Assembly (NCBI GenBank): GCA_003956705.1
Contig: QZCP01000246.1
Location: 215,497-279,496, forward strand
Length of the DNA: 64,000 bases
Source of the DNA: Brevipalpus yothersi
Taxonomy: Eukaryota > Arthropoda > Arachnida > Trombidiformes > Tenuipalpidae
Direction of reading: 5' to 3'
The notes beneath the pieces are model-generated. The model saw nothing but the letters and a program-made list of their open reading frames with translations. It made no database searches and had not been told where the DNA came from. Of this stretch, positions 35,817 through 48,854 are shown piece by piece (positions within the stretch are counted from its first letter, which is position 1; each line of letters opens with the position of its first letter). The translations under genes and the position numbers were made by a program.

Positions 35817-38250
35817 TTAATCCTTTCTGGTGTTGAGTAAATCTTTTCGCAATGGGTCAACTGCTTGAACAGCTCTTCTGGATAGTCTCATTTGACCAGA
35901 AACTGGGTCACGGCCAAAATATTTGACGAATATTTCAGACCCAACAGTGACTCCAATAGCTGAAGGATGTTTAATAGGCCTCAATTCGAGTTCACGATTT
36001 GGGATGAAGGCTGGATCCATGCCTGGATGGAGGACAACTTTGACACCAGAATCTATCACATCCACCACTTGAGCAGTATAGATTGCTTTGAACTCTAGCT
36101 TCTTTTCATAATCATCCATAGATATCACTTGATTCACTGTTTCTAGAGCCTCATTAAACGACGCTCGATTGGGAGCGTAAAGGAGAAATTTATTTGAATC
36201 TTGTTCATCTTGCGTTAATCGAGCACCTAGATCAGCAGATAACTTTTTGATCACTTTGTTTCCAGCTGAAAATAGTCTGCTTCTTCGGTGAGGTGGAACT
36301 TCAATCGTTTCACTGACAGGCCAATTTTCTTTCTTCTCTTGACGCGGCTCTTTGATTGTCTTCGACATTATATCTAGAATTCGAATTTTAGCATCTAGAC
36401 CTTGCTCAAGAGCTTTTTTTACTACTTTCAAGGGTAAACCGGATGGCAATTTGATATCAACAAGGATCGATGTGAGACCATTCTCATTACCAGCTATCTT
36501 GAAATCCATCTCCCCCAAAAAGTCTTCCAAACCCATGATATCGGTTAGAACGATGTAATTTTCATCCTCTGAGCCAACAGAATCATACACAAGACCCATA
36601 GCTACTCCTGCAGTTGCATGATTAACAGGAATGCCACCGTCCATCAAAGCCATACTTCCAGCGCAAACACTAGCCATTGAAGATGAGCCGTTCGATTCGA
36701 GAACTTCACAATCAAGTCTCAGGGCGAAAGGAAAATCATCAGGTATTGCAGGTCTCAGACCTCTTTCAGCTAGAGCTCCATGACCTATTTCTCTGCGTCC
36801 ATAACTACCAACTGATCCTGTTTCTCCAGTAGCATATGAAGGAAATTCATAGTGCAGGAAGAAATTTTTTTCACTCGGTCCACCTGCAAGAGCAGTGATT
36901 GCATCGGTTTTCAATGAAGTTTCGATTGAATCGAGTGTTAAGCTGCTCATAACTCTGGTCTGTCCTCGACGAAAAATGGAAGAACCATGCAATGGTTTGA
37001 AGAGATCTACTTCACACTCAATATCGCGAAGATCGGTGAAGCTTCTTCCATCAAATCTTTTCTGACTTTGGCGAAGAATCTGATGGAACACTTGTTTTTC
37101 GATTTGTATTATTGCTTGTAAGACTAGACTTTGGTCAGTATCTGGTGAACTTTCTGCCACTTCACGGACAACTTTTTCATTGAGCTCGTTAATTTCAATA
37201 CCTCGGCTTACTTTGTCGTGTTCAGAATTGGAGAGTATATTATAGAGACGATTTTCAGCGAGCCTAATGATGTAACAGAGGGTAAAAGAGTAAGAGTAAC
37301 AAATTTAGAGGATCAATAAGATGAACAACATATAACTCACATTTTGACTGAATCAACAAGTTCTGGTGAAGCAAGAAAGTATTTTTCAATCGATCTCTTG
37401 GCTACTGGATGATCTTGTTTGGCTTTATCTAGAGCATCGATGATCCTCAGATTTTCTTCTACACCACATTCGATCGCTTTATATACATATTTCAATGGTG
37501 TCACACGATTAGCGAGACCCTCTAACATTAGTACACACTTATTCCTATCACTGGTCACAACAATATTGAAATCACTTTCATCGATTTCTTGTCGATTAGG
37601 ATTAATTAGGAGTTGATCATCTTTGGTGGCAATTCTAACAGCGCCTATCGGTCCATTCCATGGTATATCGGAAAGATGAAGAGCAGCTGAAGCTGCATTG
37701 ATAGCGGCAATATCTGGACCATTAACACGATCAGAGGCAACCAATTTACATACAACTTGAGTCTCATAATTGTAACCAGCAGGAAAGAAAGGTCTTATAG
37801 ATCGGTCAATCAGACGACCAGTCAATATTTCTTGTTCTGATGTACCTCTGTCTCGACGCAAAAAATTGGTAGGAATACGAGCAACTGATGCCGCTTTCTG
37901 TTGATAATTAACAATCAAAGGCACAAAAGATGCCGGTTTAGCGAAATTTTTCACACTAACGGCAGTCACCGAAACACTGGTACCACCGATGGTTCCAACA
38001 GCAGATCCATCAGCAAAAAGGCCATATTTATCACATTCTATTTTCATAACAGTTCTATGATCGAAAAAGGAAATCGATTAAAAGATAGGAAAGATGAGCA
38101 CTATCCACCAAGCCGGCAACACACACACACTTACCCATCAGAAAACTGTACATTAATCGGTCGAGGACCATTGGTAAAGCGACTAGTGAACCGTTTAAAA
38201 TGAAAACAATTGAATTGATTGTTACTATATCGAAAAAATTTGATCACCAT
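35817..38250 (-). CDS. PNPT1: mitochondrial polyribonucleotide nucleotidyltransferase (PNPase)
   Basis: Phosphorolytic 3'-5' exoribonuclease and polymerase of mitochondria, acting on mRNA decay and RNA handling. Three exons: 38250-38135, 38054-37341 and 37263-35817; 758 residues. The N-terminus is basic and hydrophobic with no acid residue in the first 30, as in a mitochondrial presequence. The first RNase PH domain follows (about 38-180, FLRRDRGTSEQEILTGRLID), then a helical linker and the second RNase PH domain (about 340-560) with FRRGQT, GRREIGHGALAER, ESNGSSSMASVC and GEMDFKIAG. These keep the phosphate-binding and acidic catalytic residues (D524, D530). A KH-like region lies at 598-658 and an S1 domain at about 669-741 (IFVKYFGRDP, GQMRLSRR). 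The KH GxxG loop, GPGG in human, reads SAGN (609-612). The gene begins about 2.4 kb from the 3' end of Go alpha. Confidence 0.96.
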
Positions 38251-40636
38251 TTTTCAAAAATATGATGTCCAAGAGCCTGAGATCATAGGAAGATATTCGA
38301 AAGTATCAGACAGAACTTTCAGCCATCGATCAGAAACAGAAACGAAAACATGCTGTCATAACTCAGAAAACCCGCTTCAACATGTGTTCAAATGTGTATC
38401 ATTTTCAAGTGTAGCGCCAAATTCGATTACATGTGATATTAATTGTGTGTTTGTGCAATAAATTAATTGTTTGCTGATTGATCACTATTGATCAGGGAAG
38501 GGTTGATAGTTGAAAAATGTCTCTCAATAATGGTGATGATACTTGTTCAGAGAGAAAGTGTAAAATGTTGAGACATTTTGTGTGCTGAATATCGGCAATG
38601 GTTTGCTAATGTGCACTCGAATTTTGTTCTGAAAAGTTCATTCGTGATCGACATCAACTGGATGGAAATTGATAGAGTGTTTGTGGAGCAATTGCGTGCG
38701 ATTGATTTCGAATTTTCTTGATCTTGAGGATGGTAAATATCGAAAAGATTGTCCACTCAATAAACTGAGACCACCGATAATGCAATGATTTGCCGTGAGA
38801 GATATTCTAACTATTGTTTTCTCAGGTCAATTGTGAGAGTGAAAATGGGTGTTTGCAATACAGCGATCTAGGTATAAACGGAATATGCATAAAATTTCAA
38901 CTGAAAGATATACTGTTACAATAATTTGTGGTTTCAGTTCATTGATTCATTTTCTTATCAGCCGAATTATGTATAAAATTGAGGCAAAACATGAAGAGAG
39001 CTAATAGGGTTCCAATTACATTCATGTTCCATGAACCTCGCTGCATTGCATTTAATGCCTTTTGATTAAATTTTCATCATGATTGAATTCCAATCAGCTT
39101 GTGGACAGATCATCTGGGGAAAAACAATAAATAAGCGAAGGTTCAGATAATTGTGTTCAAAATTTGCGGCCTCAAGAGGCGATGAACATACTGATCAATG
39201 GAAATCTCAGACTTTAATTTGAGAAGTTGTTTTCAACTCATTGCCATCGAAAAAGACAGCTTGGTATTAGCATGGCACAGGTCATCAATGATTTCCATTG
39301 ATCAGAAAAAAGTATTGAGCAATAATTTTTCGAAATGCTTACCATGAACGAAAGAAAATGATTGGAACTGATCCGATTATCATCAATATCATGATTCATG
39401 TGGAGCAAACAATGGCCTAGAAAAAAGAGAGTGAGAGAGAATTCATGAATGTATCAGAATAATATACTTTCCATCATGAGATGTGAACGCCCAAGGCAAT
39501 TCGGTGTAAAGTCAATTGTGAATGAAGTGAATGAAGTGAATGAAGCTGCGCATAGTCAAAAGGCAAGTTCAACGTGTCAAGAAATCGAGTTCAGATTTTT
39601 GTTCTAAGCATTGTCGAATATTCGATACAAAATCGAGAAAGAAATCAATATTCTCATGAACTATGAAATTTTGAATCAATTTCCAAATGGATCGAGCACA
39701 TATTAGAAGGTTCTCAAAAGTTAAATTTTGCATTGAAAGAGGGTGTGTGTAAGATTACATACTGTATGGAGAACATTGGCTTCGAAATGAATGTACATGA
39801 TAATAATAAACATGGATAATGTTCTGTAAAGAAACTTCATTGACATTTAATGTAATCAGTCGGTAAGTTGATACATAGCCACAATCATGATGAAGAGATG
39901 AGAGAGAGAGGTGAGTGAAAGAAGATAGAGAAGAAAAAAAGAGATGAGAGAGAGAAGATGAGAGCGAGAACATTTTTCACTTTCCGAATAATCGATTGGT
40001 AATTAATAGTACATAACCACAAATATGATGAGAGGAAAAAAAGATCAGTGGGTGGTAAGAACAAAAGGAGGAGAGAGAGAGAAAGAGTAGATATTCATGT
40101 TTGTGTATAGCATTATGTATAATTAAGCAGAAAGTGTGTTTGTGTGTGAGAGAAAGACGGAAATAAAGAAAGAGGAGAAAGAGAAGAGAGAAGATGGAGA
40201 AGAAAGAGACAATCTTGTTGTTTTATCTGGTCTTTTTTGTTTGATTCAACTTATTTCTTGGATCTTTCGGTTTCCTGAATGTATGTGTGTGTGTCTGTGT
40301 TGATTTTGTCTGTACGTATGTAGTCTTTCTATCCAATCGACAGTGAATTGATATTCTTTCTTTTCGAAACAGCATCTTCTTGTCTTTCGCTGCACAAAGG
40401 AAATCCACGCATTTTAAAATGCTCAAGTCCAAAATCATATCATGATGATGATGATCATCATTGGTCATCATTTAATTTAATCATGTTCCTCTGCGAATTT
40501 GTGATTCCTCTCCGTTGATTAGCTGTTTTTTGGTGTCGGTCGGTCGGTCGATTGATTGATTGATTTATAGATGGATAGATAGATAAAGATGTACATATGT
40601 ATACATATATATATATACTTATATTTTTTCTTCTCA
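38251..40636. other. intergenic region between PNPT1 start and Go alpha stop
   Basis: Presumed PNPT1 promoter and Go alpha 3' UTR. GA-rich tracts occur at about 39900-39960 and 40070-40200. No exon recognised. Confidence 0.55.
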
Positions 40637-42597
40637 CTAATACAATCCGCATCCTCTCAAATTATTAGCTATGATGACATCGGTAACAGCATCAAATACG
40701 AATTGAATGTTGGAAGTATCAGTGGCACATGTCATATGACAATATATCTCTTTTGTGGTTGACTTATTTTTCGCCTCAAATTGAGCTTGAATGTATGCGG
40801 CAGCTTCACCATACTCTTGGGCTCCCGTATATTCCGGGAAACATATAGTTAACGGTGATTTCTTAATTTTCTCCTCAAATAGATCTTTCTTATTTAGAAA
40901 CAATATAATGGATGTATCGGTAAACCATTTGTTGTTACATATGGAATCGAATAATTTGACCGATTCCTGCATACGATTAGTGGTCTCATCTTCATGTAAT
41001 ACTTGATCATATTCGGACATTGCAACACAGAAAATAATGGCAGTTACATCCTCAAAACAGTGGATCCACTTTTTACGCTCCGAACGTTGGCCACCGACAT
41101 CAAATAATTTGAAATTTAAATTCTTGAATGAAAAATGAACCTCTACTATGCCGGTTGTTTTCACTCGAGTGCGAAGTATATCTTGTTCGGTTGGCATATA
41201 ATCTTTTTGTCCTAATCGATCCAAATCGTCGAGGAAATATTTCGCTGAATCGTTGAGCTGATATTCATTTGAACGACCAAAACACTCTTGTACACCAGTA
41301 TCTAACCATAGACGCTTCATTGCGGCTAATAATTCCTCTGAAAATGGTTCCGTATCTTCCATACGTGATACAACATCAAATACCATTTTGGCATCACCTT
41401 CACGCTCATTGTTACCAAAAGCAATACCCAAATTGGGCATGGCACGAAGTATGGCAACCATGGATTGAATTGTGTTCGAATATACCACCGGTTTATATTG
41501 TTTGAAGTCTTCTTGAGTGAAACCGCTATCGTGAATGATTCTGTGTGTGCCAAAAAATTCATGGTCAAAAAATTTATCATGAAAAATGATAATGAAAGAT
41601 TGTGATGATATATGATTATGATGATCGAGTTCAAGTGTGAAGTCACAATCGGATTGTGTGATGAAGATGAAGTGATGAGGATGGAGAGAAAGAGAAAGAG
41701 AGAGAGAGAAAAGGAGAGACAGATAGAGGCAAGAAGAAAAAGATGATGACGGAGACGATGATGGTAGTAGTAGTGGTGATGATGTTGGTGGTTGTGGTGG
41801 TGGTTATGATGAGGATGAGGATGATGATGGTGGTGGTGGTGAAGAAAGAATATCAGACACAGATAGAGATGAAGAGCAGAATCGATGAAACATCCAAGAA
41901 AATTTTGGGTTTCCAATGTTAATGCGCAGCAATCAGACGCAAAAGGATAACCAAAATTAGCATCATGAAGATCGAAGAAGTCGATTGAAGGAGTCCAGAG
42001 AAGAAGAGAGGAAGCAGGATGAAGAAGGAAGAGGAGAGAGGGAAGAGATAAGGAAAAAGAAGACAAAAATGATGCATTAGTTACTCTATTTTCTTGATCA
42101 CATTTCATGGTCAGCATCAGTAATACAGTGTTAGTAGTTTCATCGATGATGATAACATCATATCATCGGGAATAGAAGAAGAAGCAGAGAGGAAGGAAGT
42201 GAGAAAAAGAATGGACAAAAAAAGATAGAAAAGAGAAGGAAGAAAAAATATTTTGATAAAAAATTCGCGCCTTCAAGATAATCATCCAAATGATGTCGTA
42301 ATGACCGTGAAAAACAGTATACATCATTGGTAAGATAATTTTTTTTCTTCCTCTTTTCGCAATCAAAATCCAGATTCTAAGACATTTTTCTGCTTTATAC
42401 TTATACTAGTCTATGAATCCTGGTTTTGGATACACCAAAGGCGAACAGAATATTGAGGGAATCCAAACACCATAAACCTCATCTTCAGCTAAGCAGACAG
42501 ATCCTCTCACATGATTCCCATAACATTTATTCCTAATTTATGGTGATCATGATAAAATGATACCCATTACCAGTGTATGAGACTACACTCTTTCTCC

Positions 42598-42656
<59 letters not shown>

Positions 42657-43662
42657 TCTCTACTGACTAAACTGAAGACATGGAGAATTTACATTTACTC
42701 ATTTGAGCATGATGATACTCTCCAGTTGCAGATGAGCTCTTTTGTCATTCCTCTCAGCATGATCTCTGGTCAGAACATCTCTCATTCAATTCTTCTTTTT
42801 CAAAGCTCTCTCAAATCAGCCCCTCTCATGACTTAGTCTCATGAATTTTGAGTTATTTTCAATTTTCCCCCCTGCCCATGTGAGAAAGGCCAAGAGAGAA
42901 AGAGAGAGAGCAGAACGTAAAGAGTATCTTGAGAGACTTCCCTCTCTTTCGTCAATGTGTATTGATTCTATCAGCATTTTAAACAGTAATCTTTGAAGTA
43001 AAGCTGAATTCAACTTTCATACACCATGAAAAGAAGAGAAAGAGTACATGAGAGGGGGGCTCAAGAGGCAAGTACATTGGGAAAAGAGCGAAACGGGGGA
43101 GAGCTTTTGTGGTGGTAGTGGGGGGGGAGGAGGAGAAGGTTCAGGATGAAATATATCCGGAAAAGAGACGCAACAAGAGAGAACGAAAAAGAAAGGGTGT
43201 AGAAGAGAGAGAGAGAGAGAGAGAGAAGCAATTTGAAAAAAGAAAAGATCAAAACCAATCAAATCAAATGACTAAAGGAGAATGTGTTTAATACTGGCAG
43301 AAGTGATAATGGTAGCCTGAAAACCTGCTGGTGGAAAGGATTCCCGATTCTATGATCATCATGGTGGAAGTGGGAATACAGAAAGAGAGAAATAGAAAGT
43401 GAAAAAAGAGAGAGAGAGAGAGAGAGAGAGAAAAGGGGTGACAATTGGAAAAGCATGATCACACAATGCCAAGTTAATGAATGAATGAATGAAATGTATG
43501 CAATAGAAAACTAGTGATTGATAAATGTTGCTAGCAGATTACGAGGGAGATAGCAGATTATAATCAGGCAAAAGAAACAGAGAGATAGAGAGAGAGAAAG
43601 TGAAAGAGAGAGAGACCGATTAAAGATGAGAGAGAGAAGAAAAAGAGGGAGTTGGGGGAGGG

Positions 43663-43737
<75 letters not shown>

Positions 43738-43948
43738 TGGAAAAAATAACCATGAGACTTGATTGAACATTATACACTTGTACTTACTTCATCTGTTTTA
43801 CGATTGTACTTTTACCCGATTCACCAGCTCCAAGTAATAGAAGTTTGATATCTTTAGCAGCTTGAATTCCGTCTTCTTTGAGATTTTTCTCTATTTGCTT
43901 GGATCGGGCCAAAGCGGCCCGTTCCTCTGCACTCATAGCACAGCCCAT
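40637..43948 (-). CDS. Galphao: heterotrimeric G protein alpha subunit, Go class
   Basis: Membrane-anchored GTPase coupling neuronal receptors to effectors. Two coding exons, 43948-43788 and 41540-40637, joined inside the Lys codon of KQMK; 354 residues, the usual length. Gly2 and Cys3 of MGCAMSAEERAAL are the myristoylation and palmitoylation sites. P-loop GAGESGKS is at 40-47, switch I has Arg179 in RTRVKTTG, switch II is DVGGQRSERK with Gln205, and FLNKKD is the guanine-specificity motif. The C-terminus ANNLRGCGLY is diagnostic of Go rather than Gi or Gq, and Cys351 is the pertussis-toxin acceptor. The rest of the protein lies in a single exon, whereas Go genes of many animals are split into many exons. 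The 2.25-kb intron is filled with GA/CT repeats. No alternative first or last coding exon was found. Confidence 0.98.
42603..42653. repeat. (TC)n microsatellite in Go alpha intron
   Basis: About 51 bases of uninterrupted CT repeat. Confidence 0.97.
43669..43734. repeat. (GA)n microsatellite in Go alpha intron
   Basis: About 66 bases of uninterrupted GA repeat on plus, next to G-runs (43650-43666) and shorter GA runs. Confidence 0.97.
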
Positions 43949-46225
43949 TTTGGAACACCAACTCGTCAGACCGATTGAGACAGCAATTTTGGCTAGTTAA
44001 TCAGAAATTTTCCACTGAGCTGTATGAAACGCCCGTTAACGTACGATGAGAATGATGATGATAGAATTAATTAGAATTTGAATCCTTCTTATTCTTATTC
44101 TAATTAAGTGAGTGTATCGATAATTGTAACGGGTTTCTTCTTTCAAATTCGAGGAGAATATTATTTAAATATGTATGTAGGTATATGTATGTGTGTTTGT
44201 GTTGTATAAGTTGAATATACACTTTTGCTTGATGCACTAGATGAGGGAAAGATTTGAAAATTGAAATGTAGAGGAGAGAGAGAGAGACAAATTTGAAATG
44301 GTGTATATTTAAATAATGGAGCGAGTTGATGAATGGCGATGAATGTTGGACAAGATGTTGATCCTTTAAGTATGTTGACTCTTGTTAATTTTTTTTTCTC
44401 TTCTTGATATTTCACCCACACATACACACATAGAATGAATACACACACACGGTTTAAATATATAAACAGTTACGGTTGATTATGAATTGATTTTTTTTCT
44501 TCTCTCTCCACAATTGGTTGAACACAAGTGAACACGTTGGACAATGATAATAAATTCACTTGAAATTGTAATGCACCAAGCTGATTACGATTACTTTAGC
44601 TTTTCGTAGTTTGTATTCAGCTAGCTTGATAGCTTGATAACTCCAGTAGAATTGGTAAAATTCTTGAAATATATCAAATCAAAGTTGAATTCTTGACGAT
44701 CGACAAGGTTGATATTCTTGACTAGAGATATATTCTGTGTGTGAAAAGCTGTGTGACTTTTCGATTTTTGGTTAGAAAAAGAAATTTTCTTCTTGAATAT
44801 ATGTATATGTATATGTGTGTGTATATCGGGTGATGATGATCAGGTTTTTGATTATTATTTCTCTTTTGATCCGGAAATTTGAATGCTTATTTGATCCGAT
44901 TCGGTTGGAATACTGGTGCGTTGGGAGGAGAGAGAGAATTTAGTTGATAAAAGAATCAAAAGTGAAGATGAATTGCAGTGATTTCAGTGTATGTGTACAT
45001 GTATATGTGTTCGTGTACGTGTATTTGTATGTGTGCGATGAGAATGGTGTAATGATCAGTATTGGTATACAAATTTTTCGGTTGGTTCTGTTGCCTCCTC
45101 TGAGAAACTGGTCAGGCTATTTTTGTATTTTGTTGAGTGTTTTTATTGTCGATTGATGATGAGTGTGAGGAGGGAAAGAGAGAGGAGAGAGAGAAAGAGG
45201 AGGATGAAGAAGAAGATGGAGCAAGAATAGTCAAAGAAAAGAGGCGAAAAAAATATGATTTTTTGCACTGGATTTTTGACGCCTAAGAGAAGGAGATGGA
45301 ACAGAGAAAATAAGATGATGGCAGGGAATAGTGTGAAAGTTCTTCAAGCAAATCAAGCCACAGGAAATTTATATTCCGTCAAAGAGTAACGCAAATTTTG
45401 ACAGGCCGATGATAGAAAGAGGAAAAAAGAGAGAGGAATAGGAATGAGATAGAGAGAAGAGAGAGAGAGAGAAGGAAAGAGAGAGCAAAAGATAGAGAGC
45501 AAGACTGAGCAGAATAATGAAAATTGAATTATATTATTTCTTTTACCGTTTTTTTCTTCTTCTTTCTTTTACGGTAAAATTAGCTAAAAAGGGGAAATAT
45601 TTTTATAGCTAAAAAGCAATAGTAGACATGAAAGAGCACAGCATCATGAAGAGAAAGAGAGAGATCGAAAGAGAGAGAGAGAAAATGGGGGAAAATCGAG
45701 AGGTTAAATTCGAAGGGACAAGAGACGAGATGATATCGAATTAAGATGAGTCCAATAATGATGATAATGTATGGATGAAGATGGTAGTGGTGGATATTGG
45801 TGAGGTGATAATTTTTCCTCTTGACTAGAGATCACGAGATGTATGTTGAATGTGGCAACCCCAAAATTGAGATGAATTTAATTGATGATGATCAAGTGAA
45901 GATTCACTGAGAAGCGAGGCTGTATGAGTTCGATGGTGTCACATACATACACACATACACCAGAAAAAGATAGATAGAGCAAGTAAGAGAGAGAAAGAGA
46001 GATAGAGAAGAGAGCACTAGAAGTGGTTCGATTGAGAAAAGGATATCCTCTACTTTTTGGCCTCCAAAAGGATCACAATCGATTTAGCCGGCGGCTATCA
46101 AATATTCACCAATGTTCAATGGTTAACCTTGGACGTTACTTGGTTTACTTAAATTTACTGGAAACAGCCTACTATAAACGGCACTAAAATATAGTGAAAT
46201 GGAGAGTGGAAAGAGTAAAATAGAA

Positions 46226-46260
<35 letters not shown>

Positions 46261-47496
46261 ATTAATACACTCTTGGGTACCGAGGATACACAAGGTAGGT
46301 TTTCACTACGGTGTGTATGTATAAGAGTGTGGCTCTATGATTATCGAAGAGAAAGAGAGAGAGAGAATAGAGAGAGGAGACAGAGAGAGAGGCAAAAGAG
46401 AAAAGAAAGAGAAAAAGAGAGAGGAGAGAGATAAAATTCCGAATCACCAAGCAAGCTTTATTGGGCGTCGGTCCTAAGGCTGTGCTTCGCCCAAGAACTA
46501 ACCAAAAACGAATGCATTCAGAACTGCCTTCCAGGATCGATTGCCTCATCTTTACCGTTATTCAAAGAGGGCGCTTGATCAATCCTATACATGTTCGAAC
46601 ATATCGAACTTTTTCACTCTCTCTTTCTCTTGGGTTTTGTTTAAATAAAACTCTCTGAATAAGAATTTTCTATTATCTAACTTTTTTCATTCGAAAAAAT
46701 ATGAAACGAAACTTTGCAGAAATCTGCTGAAATCATCTAGACATGAGTATTTTGAACATATTATGGACAATTGGTGGACTTCCGCATTCGAGTTTGATTA
46801 GCTTGCGATATATCCGATTATCTCTGCTCTTGTGAGGATTCTGATGGTTGACTTCAGTTCTCATCTCAAGGTTTAGTTTGATAATAATGATCACATGATC
46901 GACTATGTTTAATAAGCAACATGATATATACTAGGTTCATGTTGAAGCTACAGAATGAAGCCATTCAGATGAGAAGATCTTGTGTTCATGAGAAAGTTTT
47001 TGTTCACCACCAGATGCATTTCGTTGTCACGCTGTATAATTAGAGATGAAAAAATGAAATCATCGTTCTAAGAGCTCATTCTAATCTGAATTTGAATTTG
47101 GATTTTTCCAAAATGCTCGATTTTTAGATTATTTGAATTTTCGAGAGTTTTTTCTTCTTGATCAAATTCTTTCAACCACTCTCACCACAAGCTATCCTCA
47201 AGCATACAAATATGAATCCCTCCCATACCATCAATTTTTCTATCTCATATTAATCAAGTATCCTTTTTCAATCATGAAATGATCTGATTAATTACGATCC
47301 TACAAAAAGTTCGAAAATCTAGATCAAAAGTTTTATGAGATGGCGTTACGGAAAAAAGGCGCCAAATTTGAAATGTTACTAAAAATATTTTCTTTTCTGA
47401 TGATTCAAAATAAAAACATGTGTCTCGGATGCTGCTATGTTTGGTGATGTTCAATTTTGATGTGATTAGATTGAGGTCGATAATTGATTCGATAAA
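43949..47496. other. intergenic region between Go alpha and TRMT10C starts (divergent promoters)
   Basis: The two flanking genes point away from each other, so this 3.5 kb should hold both promoters. It is rich in short GA tracts (45170-45500, 45650-45690, 46210-46260, 46350-46430). A GC-richer island at about 46455-46600 stands out and could be an untranslated Go alpha exon. No coding exon recognised. Confidence 0.5.
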
Positions 47497-48854
47497 ATGA
47501 TTGTTTCATTTTTTAAGAGGTTTTGTCCATCAAATTCAATCAGAATAAGGTGAGTGATAGGTTTGTTTTGTAAGTAATTCAATTGATCGTATTTGATTGT
47601 ATCGTTCTTAGTCAAACTTTTAGACGATGTTATACATCTCAAGATGAATCAGTCAAAGTGGACACTGGAGTTGTTGATGATCGGTTGCAAAACGATTTGA
47701 ATCCTCGAAAACCCACTGCTCTAATGCCTGGTGCCTTTGAGATGATCAGTGAGCGGCTGGAAAGAGATGATTATCAAGCAAGATTGAATCGGGTGATGGA
47801 AGTGTATTACTCTATGCCAGAGGATAGAAGACCGAAAGAGTTGAAATTCGCTCACATTGATGAAATGGTCAAGATGAAAAAGCCAGTCTCTATTCGTAGT
47901 TGTTTAAGGAGAATCAAAAGAAGGGAAGACAGAAATCCTCTGGAAGAGGAGAGGAAAGCCGCAAGAGCGGCGGAAGTTTCCAAGAGGATTGAAAATATGA
48001 TGAATGAAGCTCAATTTCGAGAAACATCAATTTTTGAACCTGATAATAAATTACGTTATAAGATCTCTGGTAACTCAATTATATGCAGCTATGGTATAAC
48101 TGATCGATGGAGAAAATTCACCATGTCTCGAGTTGTCCAAGGTTATTTTCATGAGTATCCAAGAATTGTATTGGATTTTGATTACGAAAACCATATGACT
48201 CTCAAGCAGCTGATAACATTAGCAAAAGAAGTTAAATCATCTGTAGCCAAAGTGATGAGTATGGAAATGAACGCTTCTCTCTATTTTTGTAATTTCAAGT
48301 CTGATGGTAATACTGCAAAATTTTTACGAAGTGATTGGAGACCTGATTTGGCGTTCGTTTATAACACTCATCAATCCTACTTGGACATGTTTCCAAAAGA
48401 GAATTTAGTTTATCTCACCGCTCACACCGACAATATCATCGAGTTCAATAAAGAAGACGTCTATATTGTAGGAGCAATGGTTGACATTGGTACAAAACTG
48501 CCCCTATCCGCAATCAAAGCTGAAAAAGAAGGATTACGAATGGCCAAGTTACCCATTGAATTACTTGAGATGCGTAATTTTGATAAATCTCTCAACATAA
48601 GCCACTGTATTGGTGCAGTTTGTGATCTCATCGATAACAATGGAGACATAGTCAAAGCTCTGGATCGTCATGTGCCTGAATTTAGGAAGAGAGCTGAAGA
48701 AGATATTGTGCGAACTGGTCAAAATCTTAGCCGAAAATTTGAAAAAAGAAATGAGGTTATTCAAGAAAAATATAATCTTACTGATGAAGAAATCAAAGCT
48801 ATCAGAGCTTGGAGCTACTTTTGGAAAGAAGAGTATCATCGTCCAAGAGGATAA
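47497..48854 (+). CDS. TRMT10C: mitochondrial tRNA m1R9 methyltransferase / RNase P subunit 1 (TRMT10C/MRPP1-like)
   Basis: SPOUT-fold methyltransferase that methylates position 9 of mitochondrial tRNAs and, with an SDR5C1 partner, forms part of protein-only mitochondrial RNase P. Two exons, 47497-47549 and 47612-48854, separated by a 62-base intron; 431 residues. The first ATG after the upstream stops begins MIVSFFKRFCPSNSIRI, followed by SQTFRRCYTS. This Arg-rich presequence without acids supports mitochondrial targeting and separates it from nuclear TRMT10A. A coiled, charged linker (about 110-160) is followed by the SPOUT domain (about 200-400) with SDWRPDLAFVYNTHQSYLD, LVYLTAHTDN, VYIVGAMVDIGTKLPLS and AKLPIELLEM, which match the cofactor knot of the TRM10 family. 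The Drosophila orthologue is roswell. Confidence 0.92.

Larger units (their letters stand above)
41541..43787 (-). other. intron 1 of Go alpha, microsatellite-rich
   Basis: Contains (ATC)n-like triplets (about 41740-41850), CT runs at 42603-42653, and GA runs near 43207-43226, 43409-43431 and 43669-43734. In RNA sense the GA runs are long pyrimidine tracts. The last one ends about 50 bases from the exon 1 donor. Confidence 0.85.

Noticed and set aside
41326..42117. 263-codon frame with a His-rich run overlapping Go alpha
   Set aside because: It reads through the Go alpha intron triplet repeat and then the Go alpha exon in the wrong frame.
46262..46549. 95-codon frame on minus in the GC-richer island
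   Set aside because: No homology recognised and half of it is GA-repeat translation; kept only as a note on the island itself.
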